Shown here in pieces: positions 8,081 through 16,044 of a stretch of DNA of 33,860 nucleotides (its first letter is position 1; each line of letters begins with the position of its first letter). The position numbers and the translations under genes were made by a program. Origin of the DNA: an uncultured Methanofollis sp. (lineage in GTDB: Archaea; Halobacteriota; Methanomicrobia; Methanomicrobiales; Methanofollaceae); NCBI RefSeq assembly GCF_937919355.1, contig NZ_CALFSA010000112.1, positions 1 through 33,860 of the forward strand, given 5' to 3'. Under the pieces are notes generated by a model that ran no database searches, was not told the DNA's origin, and saw nothing but the letters and a program-made list of their open reading frames with translations.

Positions 8081-8758
8081 ATGATGGAAGACGGACCAAG
8101 AGGTGCGATTCTCCAGCGCGACAGGAAGACCTATGCGATCGTCCCGAGGACGCCAGCCGGGATCATCGCCCCTGAAGACCTGGAAAACATCGTCAAGGCG
8201 GTGCGACGGTATACTATCCCGGTCATCAAGATGACCTCCGGACAGCGGATGGCACTCGTCGGGATCAAGGAAGAGGATGTCGACAATGTCTGGAAGGAAC
8301 TCGGGATGACTGTCGGCGAGGCGACGGCGCCCTGTCTCCACTATGTCCAGACCTGTCCGGGGACAGAGACCTGCAAGTACGGCGTGCAGGACTCTCTCGG
8401 CCTCGGCCTGAAACTCGAGGAGGTGAACCAGGACCTGAACCTCCCGGCGAAACTGAAGATGGGGGTCTCCGGGTGCCCGCGCTGCTGCGGTGAGAGTTAT
8501 GTGCGGGACATCGGGCTGATCGGGACTGCGAAAGGGTGGACGGTGACCTTCGGCGGGAACTCGGGAGGACGCCCCAGGATCGGCGATGTGGTGGCAAAGG
8601 ACCTCCCGGCCGATGAGGCCGTCAGCATGGTACGGCGCCTCCTCGAGTACTACCGCGACAACGGGAAACCTGGTGAGAGGACACCGCGTTTTGCTGAAAG
8701 GGTCGGAATCGAGACGGTGCGTGCCGCCATGCTCGGCCTGGCGCCGCCCCAGGTCTGA
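8081..8758 (+). CDS. Small sulfite/nitrite-reductase-like siroheme-[4Fe-4S] protein
   Basis: A 225-residue single-module relative of sulfite and nitrite reductases. Residues 10-75 form the ferredoxin-like half-domain, followed by the siroheme/Fe4S4 cysteine pattern C-X5-C (C92, C98, in TCPGTETC) and C-X3-C (C132, C136, in GCPRCCGES). It is much shorter than assimilatory sulfite reductase or F420-dependent Fsr and matches the class of short dissimilatory-sulfite-reductase-like proteins known from methanogens, whose role is mostly unsettled. Sulfite reduction or detoxification, or another siroheme-dependent redox step, are possible. There is no fused ferredoxin or F420H2-oxidising domain, so an external donor is needed. 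The start at 8081 follows GGAG with 9-base spacing; a second ATG follows at once (8084). It has its own promoter. Confidence 0.85.
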   Translation: MMEDGPRGAILQRDRKTYAIVPRTPAGIIAPEDLENIVKAVRRYTIPVIKMTSGQRMALVGIKEEDVDNVWKELGMTVGEATAPCLHYVQTCPGTETCKYGVQDSLGLGLKLEEVNQDLNLPAKLKMGVSGCPRCCGESYVRDIGLIGTAKGWTVTFGGNSGGRPRIGDVVAKDLPADEAVSMVRRLLEYYRDNGKPGERTPRFAERVGIETVRAAMLGLAPPQV

Positions 8759-8815
8759 CCTCTGCCTGACCTCTCGAATCTCACTTTTTCCCCTGACCCA
8801 TGCGAGTTATCTACC

Positions 8816-9631
8816 ATGCTCCCCCCATACTCCCTGATGACCGACGGCGATCGCACCCTCGTCTCAGGCGCCGATCAGGACTTTCTGGAGGAACTCTCCG
8901 AGTATCTGGACGTCCTCGGGAACCCAACGCGCCTGCGTATCCTGAAGATCATTGAGCGCACGCCGCGGGATGTGCGGGAGATCTCGCGGGCCATCGGGAC
9001 GAGTTACGAGAATACAAAAAAGCACCTTGACAGACTCCTCCTCGCCGGCCTCGTGAAGAAAGAGGCGGGGTTCTCGGGGGAGACCGCGACCGGTGTCCAC
9101 CCTGTCTGGAAGTATTCCCTGGTGCCGGGAGGTCTGGAAACGGTCATACAGAACCTCGGGATCTTCGGGAATCTCGGGATCGCGGCCGACGCGCAGGGGG
9201 TCTCTCTCCGCCTGCGGGAGATGAAGGACCGTGTCGTGGCGGCCTTCTCCGGCGGCACGCCTGTTGTCCTTGTCGTCGGCGGTCCCGACGACGGCCGTGC
9301 CTTCCCTCTCACCGGGGCCCGCTGTGCCGTCGGCCGCGAGGACCCGGACGCCGCCGCCCGTGAGGGGTGCGTGATCTCCCTCTCCGCCGCGTATGCGGCC
9401 GTCACCCGCGTCTCCCGTCCTCACTGCCTGCTGAGCCTCTCCGGCGGTGTCTGGCATGTCGAGGACCGCGGGAGCACGGGAGGGACGGCGGTGAATGCCG
9501 TCCCTCTCCGGCAGCACGAGCGCCGCCCCCTTGCCGACGGCGACCTCATCGACCTCTCCCGCGGCCCGCAGGGTGCACGCCTCCTCTTCACCGTCCCCCT
9601 CCCTGACGATGATCAGGATCGCCCGTCTTAA
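8816..9631 (+). CDS. Winged-helix (ArsR-like) / FHA fusion transcription factor
   Basis: Residues 25-102 are an ArsR-like winged helix (YLDVLGNPTRLRILKIIE, REISRAIGTSYENTKKHLDRL, then a wing through VWKYSLVP). Residues 150-262 are an FHA phosphothreonine-binding domain with GR (173-174), S-R-P-H (200-203), the STGGT turn (220-224) and VN (226-227). The usual Asn of the S-x-N-G-T turn is Gly here, and the GR-to-SxxH interval is longer than usual, so phosphopeptide specificity may differ. Its frame ends 25 bases before the kinase gene on the same strand, which suggests that this DNA-binding protein reads phosphorylation by that kinase. No Shine-Dalgarno is seen at ATG 8816. ATG 8837 is an alternative, with TTATCTA about 27 bases upstream as for a leaderless transcript. 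Confidence 0.88.
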   Translation: MLPPYSLMTDGDRTLVSGADQDFLEELSEYLDVLGNPTRLRILKIIERTPRDVREISRAIGTSYENTKKHLDRLLLAGLVKKEAGFSGETATGVHPVWKYSLVPGGLETVIQNLGIFGNLGIAADAQGVSLRLREMKDRVVAAFSGGTPVVLVVGGPDDGRAFPLTGARCAVGREDPDAAAREGCVISLSAAYAAVTRVSRPHCLLSLSGGVWHVEDRGSTGGTAVNAVPLRQHERRPLADGDLIDLSRGPQGARLLFTVPLPDDDQDRPS

Positions 9632-9656
9632 TAGCCCGGACTTCCCACCTCATTGC

Positions 9657-10974
<1,318 letters not shown>

Positions 10975-10976
<2 letters not shown>

Positions 10977-11000
10977 ACCGATCGGTTCAGGTTCTGAACC
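10975..11000. repeat. Nested palindromes after the kinase gene
   Basis: GAACCGATCGGTTC (10975-10988) is a perfect 14-base palindrome that includes the last bases of the kinase stop codon. It overlaps a second inverted repeat, GGTTCAG-GTT-CTGAACC (10984-11000). Together they give four GAACC/GGTTC units in 26 bases. A TATA-like TGTATTTAT follows at about 11012-11020, so the block sits where an operator for the downstream secreted-protein gene would be. A transcript hairpin or terminator is the alternative, but no U-run follows. Confidence 0.6.
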
Positions 11001-11082
11001 CCCTCCATTTTGTGTATTTATCAGCCCTGCCCCCGACCCCTGATGTGCAGCTGTCGGGAGACCGGCGGCACGGAGGAGAGAC

Positions 11083-11364
11083 ATGAAAGGAAAACTCATG
11101 ATCGGAGCGGCCCTCCTGCTCTGTCTTGCCCTCGTTGCGGTGGCCCCGGCCGTCGCATGGGGCGGTGCAGGTGGTTTTGGCGGCGTCGGCAAGGCCGCAT
11201 GGCAGAACAGTGCTCAGGAGAATGTGTCTGCGGGCACCTGTCCCTGCGGTGAGGACGGCACCTGCCAGCAGTACCAGTTCAGGGGCCAGTCCCGTGATGG
11301 CACCTGCACCGGTGCCGGCGTCTGTGACCAGACCCGGACCTGTCAGCGGATCTGCTGGACCTGA
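11083..11364 (+). CDS. Small secreted cysteine-rich protein
   Basis: A 93-residue precursor. Residues 1-25 are a clear signal peptide (MKGKLMIGAALLLCLALVAV, then APAVAWG). A Gly-rich segment (GGAGGFGGVGKAAW) leads into a C-terminal half with seven cysteines: CPC, GTCQQ, GTCTG, GVCDQ, RTCQR and ICWT. The paired Cys spacing and small size suggest a disulfide- or metal-stabilised extracellular mini-domain. I know no family for it. The ATG at 11083 follows GGAGGAGAG. It is the last gene of the kinase cluster, downstream of nested palindromes and its own TATA-like element, and converges on the PAS regulator only 11 bases away. A role as ligand, substrate or regulated output of the kinase is speculation based on position. 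Confidence 0.75.
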   Translation: MKGKLMIGAALLLCLALVAVAPAVAWGGAGGFGGVGKAAWQNSAQENVSAGTCPCGEDGTCQQYQFRGQSRDGTCTGAGVCDQTRTCQRICWT

Positions 11365-11375
11365 AAATCATACCT

Positions 11376-12800
11376 CTATTTTTTCACCCTCTCCGTGCCC
11401 CTGACCTCGCGGGCGATGGAACAGAAGTACATCCTCCCGGCGAAGCGCACGAAGGTCCGGGAGACCTCGACCTCGAAGACGGTGCCGTCCTTTTTCCTGT
11501 GGACCGAGACGACCCTCTCCCTCTTCCCGGGCTCGGCCCTTGCCCACATCTCCTCCCACTGCGGTGCGGTGACCGAGGGGTTGAGGCCGAAGATGGTGAC
11601 TGCGAGGATCTCGTCCTGATTGTAACCGAGGAGACTACATGCCGTCTCGTTCGCCTTGTAGATCCTGCCGTCCCGGTCAAAGAGGATGATCGAGTCTGAG
11701 GCATGGTCGAAGGCGAAGGTGGTGAAGAGGAGTTCGCGTTCGATCTCATCCTTCTCCGCGAGCACCTCCAGGAGCGTCCTGTTCGCTTCCTGGATCCCGG
11801 TGGTCCGCCCGGCGATAAGCCGCTCCATGTTCTCGTGGTACTGCTCCAGTTGTTCCCTGCACTGCTGCATTTCGGTGATATCGAGGCCTGCCAGGTGGTA
11901 GCCGCGGGCTCTCCCCCCCTCCCCGAAGATGCCCCTGACCTGCCATCTCTCCCATCCGAGGGTGCCGTCTGTCCTCACCGACCTGACCTCCAGGGAGGCG
12001 GTCGGGTTCTCCGGGGTGAGGGAGATGAGTGCCGCCCGCATCCGCTCCCTGTCGCCGGGCGGGAGGAGGGGGAGGAAACGGAACCCTGTCAACTGCTCCT
12101 GCGTCCGACCGGTATGCCTGCAGAATGCCTCGTTGACGAACTCGAGGGTGAGGTCGGGTTTTGTGTGGAGGACGAAGCCGGGGATGTCCTCGGCGAGTGC
12201 CTCATAATGTTGCTGCGAGGTCTCCAGCGCCCTGGCCAGATCCCTGTATGCGGTCTCGTCGATGAGCACGATGGCGCACCCCTCCTTTCCCGTGTCGAAG
12301 ACGACCGGGACGAGGTGGATGCGGAGGTGGCACTGTCGTGCGCGGATCGCGGTTGTGACCGTGAAGAGTGCCTGTGTCCCCTGCACTGCCTCCCGGCACC
12401 TTTCCCCAAACTCCGGCATCGTGAAGAGGGGATAGGGGAGGTCCTGGACTTTCTCCCCGTACAGCACCTCCAGCGGGCATTCCAGGAGGGTAAGGGCGCT
12501 CTGACTCACCATCACCACCTCGTTCCTCGCGTCGACGACGACCACCGGGTGGAGGGAGAAGTGAAGGAGGGCGGAGACCGGCATCCTCCGTGCAAGGAAG
12601 CATGTCTTTGCGGTTCCGACCTTCCTGATATCGACCTCCCCTTTCTGGACGAGCATGTCCAGGTGCTTTGCGGCCGTGTTCCTGTGGAGGCCGAGGGCCT
12701 CCGCGATCTCGGTGATCGAGAGCCCTTTCGGGTGTTTCCTGAGGAGTTCCCTGATCGCGATCGTGTCTCCTGTCCTGTCTGCTCTGCCGGGCATATGCAC
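11376..12800 (-). CDS. HTH regulator with three PAS domains
   Basis: A 474-residue cytosolic protein. Residues 1-70 form a winged helix (LSITEIAEALGLHRNTAAKHL, then the wing VDIRKVGTAKTCFL). Three PAS regions follow at about 75-185, 205-315 and 355-465, the last two with typical PAS signatures such as FVNEAFCRHTGRTQEQLTGF and IYKANETACSLLGYNQDEIL. A coiled-coil-like helix (about 316-355) links PAS2 and PAS3. There is no kinase or receiver domain, so this is a one-component sensor-regulator; the signal (redox, small ligand) is unknown. It is divergent from acs, with an A/T-rich promoter and a palindrome over its own start codon between them, so control of acs and itself is plausible. The transcript may be leaderless, because box A-like ATAATGATAAA ends about 27 bases before the ATG. 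Confidence 0.88.
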   Translation of the reverse strand: MHMPGRADRTGDTIAIRELLRKHPKGLSITEIAEALGLHRNTAAKHLDMLVQKGEVDIRKVGTAKTCFLARRMPVSALLHFSLHPVVVVDARNEVVMVSQSALTLLECPLEVLYGEKVQDLPYPLFTMPEFGERCREAVQGTQALFTVTTAIRARQCHLRIHLVPVVFDTGKEGCAIVLIDETAYRDLARALETSQQHYEALAEDIPGFVLHTKPDLTLEFVNEAFCRHTGRTQEQLTGFRFLPLLPPGDRERMRAALISLTPENPTASLEVRSVRTDGTLGWERWQVRGIFGEGGRARGYHLAGLDITEMQQCREQLEQYHENMERLIAGRTTGIQEANRTLLEVLAEKDEIERELLFTTFAFDHASDSIILFDRDGRIYKANETACSLLGYNQDEILAVTIFGLNPSVTAPQWEEMWARAEPGKRERVVSVHRKKDGTVFEVEVSRTFVRFAGRMYFCSIAREVRGTERVKK

Positions 12801-12837
12801 TGCATATCTGTTGTGCAGAGTGAAGATTTATCATTAT
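12793..12837. promoter_or_regulatory. Shared promoter and operator-like palindrome, PAS regulator / acs
   Basis: ATATGC-ACT-GCATAT (12793-12807) is a perfect inverted repeat that covers the ATG of the PAS regulator. TTTATCATTAT (12827-12837) is A/T-rich on both strands and correctly placed as box A for a leaderless regulator transcript on the minus strand and for acs (ATG 12902) with a leader of about 40 bases on the plus strand. A regulator bound at the palindrome would block its own start. Inference from layout. Confidence 0.45.
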
Positions 12838-12901
12838 CTATCATGTAGATCAGTACCTATGCACAGCAGAATGATCCGGGCTGGTCCGGGAGGTGGTGCT
12901 G

Positions 12902-14794
12902 ATGGCAGAGACATTTGACGTGAAACTTGCCGGAAAGGTCTACATGCCCGACCCCGCGTACCGGGAACGCTCCTGGTTCGGAGAGTGGGAGACGGCGTAC
13001 AAACGTTATCTCGACGACCCCGAGGGCTTCTGGGCAGGGATAGCCGGCGAACTGGAGTGGTTCGCACCCTGGCAGACTGTGCGGGAGTGGAAAAATCCGT
13101 ACGCCCGCTGGTTCACGGGTGCGAAGTTGAACATCACCCACAACTGCCTCGACCGCCACGCCGCCAGCGAGCGGCGGAACAAGGTCGCCCTGATCTGGCG
13201 GGGCGAGGACGACGAGAACGAGCGGGTGCTCACCTACCGCCAGCTCCACCGCGATGTGATGCGCTTTGCAAACGCCCTCAAGAGCCTTGGCGTCGGGAAG
13301 GGGGACTGCGTCTGCATCTACATGCCCCTCGTCCCCGAGCAGGTCGTCGCCATGCTCGCCTGCGCCCGGATCGGTGCGGTGCACAGCATCGTCTACGGCG
13401 GTTTCGGGGCATCGGCCCTCAACACCCGTATCCGCGATGCCCGGGCGAAGATCGTCATCACCGCCGATGTCGGCTTCAGGCGGGGCAAGAGAGTGCCCCT
13501 GAAGACCATCGTCGACGAAGCGGTCGTGAACGCACCCTCTGTCGAGAAGATCGTCGTGCTGCGGCGGACAAAACCCGAGATCGAACTCTTCTCCGAGATG
13601 GAGGTGGACTTCGAGGAGATCATGGCGGCGGCAGCGCCGCACTGCGAACCCGAGGTGATGGACGCGGAGGACCCGCTCTTCATCCTGTACACGAGTGGGA
13701 CGACAGGCACACCGAAGGGGATCGTCCACACCTCTGCCGGCTACATGGTCGGTGCCTACTACACGACGAAGTACGTCTTCGACCTCAAGGAGAACGATGT
13801 CTACTGGTGCACCGCTGACCCCGGGTGGATCACCGGCCACTCGTACATCGTCTACGGGCCCCTTGCCGCCGGCGCCACCGTACTCCTCACCGAGACAACG
13901 CCCGACTTCCCCGACCCCGGCATCTGGTGGCGGATCATCGAGGACTTCGGCGTGACCGTCTTCTACACCGCCCCGACGGTGATCAGGATGTTCATGCGGT
14001 TTGGCGAGGAATGGCCGGCCAGGTCCAACCTCGACACCCTCCGCGTCCTCGGTTCAGTCGGCGAACCCCTGAACCCCGAGGCCTTCGAATGGTTCTACCA
14101 CAATGTCGGGAAGGACCGCTGCCCGATCGTGGACACCTGGTGGCAGACCGAGACAGGGATGCACATGATCACGACCATAGTCGGCGAACCGATGAAGCCG
14201 GGTTTTGCCGGCAGGCCTCTCCCCGGCGTGGTGGCCGACGTCGTCGATCGGGAGGGCAACCCGGTCCCGCCCGGCATCGGCGGTCTCCTGGTGATCAGAG
14301 AGCCCTGGCCCTCCATGATGCGGACCGTCCACAACAATGACGAGCGCTACCGGCAGTACTGGACGACCATCGACTCCATGTACACCGCGGGCGACCTCGC
14401 GGTGAAGGACGAGGACGGCTATATCATGGTCCTCGGCCGTGCCGACGACATCATCATCGTCGCCGGGCACAACATCGGCACCGCCGAAGTGGAGTCGGCC
14501 CTCGTCTCTCACGAGGCGGTCGCCGAGGCGGCGGTGATCGGCGTCCCCGACGCCGTCAAGGGGCAGGCGGTCAAGGCGTTCGTCATCCTGAGACAGGGCT
14601 ACAGACCAGGCGAGAAGTTGAAGGCCGACCTCACGTACCATGTGCGGATGAGCCTCGGCCCGATCGCGATGCCGGCCGCGATCGAGTTCGTCGACTCCCT
14701 CCCGAAGACCCGGAGCGGTAAGATCATGCGGCGCGTCCTGAAGGCGAAGGAGATGGGTATCGATCCCGGAGACATCTCGACCCTGGAGGACTGA
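12902..14794 (+). CDS. acs: Acetyl-CoA synthetase, AMP-forming
   Basis: Activates acetate with ATP and CoA to acetyl-CoA, AMP and pyrophosphate, here most likely for carbon assimilation. The 630-residue product has the Acs N-terminal region, the ATP-binding P-loop YTSGTTGTPKGIVHT (about residue 262), the adenylation motif WWQTETGMHM, the YTAGDLAVKDEDGY hinge and the C-terminal KTRSGKIMRR whose Lys (about residue 606) is the catalytic, acetylation-prone residue. ATG 12902 is set by an excellent Shine-Dalgarno, GGGAGGTGG at 12888-12896; a GTG at 12893 falls inside it. An OFA-type transporter begins four bases after the stop. A propionate-preferring enzyme is the main alternative, since the family cannot be split by eye. 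Confidence 0.94.
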   Translation: MAETFDVKLAGKVYMPDPAYRERSWFGEWETAYKRYLDDPEGFWAGIAGELEWFAPWQTVREWKNPYARWFTGAKLNITHNCLDRHAASERRNKVALIWRGEDDENERVLTYRQLHRDVMRFANALKSLGVGKGDCVCIYMPLVPEQVVAMLACARIGAVHSIVYGGFGASALNTRIRDARAKIVITADVGFRRGKRVPLKTIVDEAVVNAPSVEKIVVLRRTKPEIELFSEMEVDFEEIMAAAAPHCEPEVMDAEDPLFILYTSGTTGTPKGIVHTSAGYMVGAYYTTKYVFDLKENDVYWCTADPGWITGHSYIVYGPLAAGATVLLTETTPDFPDPGIWWRIIEDFGVTVFYTAPTVIRMFMRFGEEWPARSNLDTLRVLGSVGEPLNPEAFEWFYHNVGKDRCPIVDTWWQTETGMHMITTIVGEPMKPGFAGRPLPGVVADVVDREGNPVPPGIGGLLVIREPWPSMMRTVHNNDERYRQYWTTIDSMYTAGDLAVKDEDGYIMVLGRADDIIIVAGHNIGTAEVESALVSHEAVAEAAVIGVPDAVKGQAVKAFVILRQGYRPGEKLKADLTYHVRMSLGPIAMPAAIEFVDSLPKTRSGKIMRRVLKAKEMGIDPGDISTLED

Positions 14795-14798
14795 AGGA

Positions 14799-16034
14799 GT
14801 GGCCGGAGAGGACCAGACTATCATGGGCATGCGGGCGGAGGGGGGGCGCTGGCTCCTCGTCCTCACCGGCATGCTCATCAACCTCTGCCTCGGCTCCATC
14901 TACTCCTGGAGCGTCTTCGTCGCCCCTCTGACCGACCACTTCGCCGCGGCCGGGACAGCGGTGACGGCGACCGGGATCCTCCTCCCCTTCTCCGTCTTTC
15001 TGGCATGCTTTGCTGTCGCCATGCCCCTTGCAGGGCGGTTCATCGAGGTGCGGGGGCCGCGGGTTGCCACGGCCGCGGGCGGCGTCCTGACAGGTCTCGG
15101 GTGGCTGCTCGCCTCCTATGCCGGTTCTGTGTCAATGCTCACCCTGATGTACGGGGTCGTCGGCGGCCTTGGCGTCGGGATCGTCTACGGTGTGCCGGTG
15201 GCGGTGGCGGCCAGGTGGTTTCCCGACAGGCGGGGGCTTGCGGTCGGGCTCACTCTCCTCGGCTTCGGCTTCTCCGCCTTCGTGACCGCAAACGTCGCCG
15301 GCGTTCTTATCGGGGCGGTCGGCGTGATGGAGACCTTCCGCGTCTTCGGCGTCGCCTTCATCCTCCTCCTCGTCCTCTGCGCCCTGCCCCTCTCCTTCCC
15401 GCCGCCCGGGTGGAGCCCGAAAGGCTGGCGCCCGCCCGAGGGGGGAGGGGGTGCGGCCTCCGAGTACAGGCGGGAGGATATGGTCAGGACGCCGGCCTTC
15501 TTCGGCCTCTTTGTCTGCTACTTCATCGGCTGCCTTGCCGGGCTGATGGCGATCTCCATCGCAAAGCCTGTCGGCACGGGAGTGGGGATCGAACCGGCGC
15601 TGGCGACCGCGCTTGTCGGTTTCTTCGCCCTCTTCAATGGCGGGGGTCGGCCGGTCTTCGGCGCCCTCACCGACAGGATCTCTCCCCGGATGACGGCGAT
15701 GCTCTCCTTCGTCCTGATCGGTGCGGCGTCCGCGGCGATGTGGCTCTCACCCGCAGGCTGGACGTACGTCCCGGCCTTCGCCCTTCTCTGGGGATGCCTG
15801 GGCGGGTGGCTTGCGATCGCCCCGGCCACGACCGCCCTCTACTTCGGGACCTCCGACTATCCCCGTTGCTATGGCGTGGTCTTCTTGGCCTACGGCGCCG
15901 GCGCCATCGCGGGGCCGCAGCTTGCAGGCTACGTGATGGCGGCGACAGGGAGTTACCTGGGCGTCTTCCCGGTCGTCACCCTCCTTGCGGCGGCCGGGTG
16001 TGCGACGGCATGGGTTTTCCTGAGGAGACCGTGA
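14799..16034 (+). CDS. MFS transporter, oxalate/formate antiporter (OFA) type
   Basis: A 411-residue major facilitator with about 12 helices. The N-terminal helix pattern (LVLTGMLINLCLGSIYSWSV) is the OFA-family signature, followed by PFSVFLACFAVAMPLAGRFI and the loop AARWFPDRRGLAVGLTLLGF typical of these carriers. OFA members move small carboxylates such as oxalate, formate or acetate. Being four bases after acs, a role in acetate (or another short acid) uptake or exchange is likely but not proven. GTG 14799 is supported by GGAGG nine bases upstream within the acs tail; ATG 14823 and ATG 14829 are alternatives that would not alter the membrane part. Confidence 0.87.
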   Translation: MAGEDQTIMGMRAEGGRWLLVLTGMLINLCLGSIYSWSVFVAPLTDHFAAAGTAVTATGILLPFSVFLACFAVAMPLAGRFIEVRGPRVATAAGGVLTGLGWLLASYAGSVSMLTLMYGVVGGLGVGIVYGVPVAVAARWFPDRRGLAVGLTLLGFGFSAFVTANVAGVLIGAVGVMETFRVFGVAFILLLVLCALPLSFPPPGWSPKGWRPPEGGGGAASEYRREDMVRTPAFFGLFVCYFIGCLAGLMAISIAKPVGTGVGIEPALATALVGFFALFNGGGRPVFGALTDRISPRMTAMLSFVLIGAASAAMWLSPAGWTYVPAFALLWGCLGGWLAIAPATTALYFGTSDYPRCYGVVFLAYGAGAIAGPQLAGYVMAATGSYLGVFPVVTLLAAAGCATAWVFLRRP

Positions 16035-16044
16035 AATTCGACCC

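Noticed and set aside
12857..13840. A 327-codon frame antisense to acs
   Set aside because: It lies opposite clear acs catalytic sequence and has no recognisable domain.
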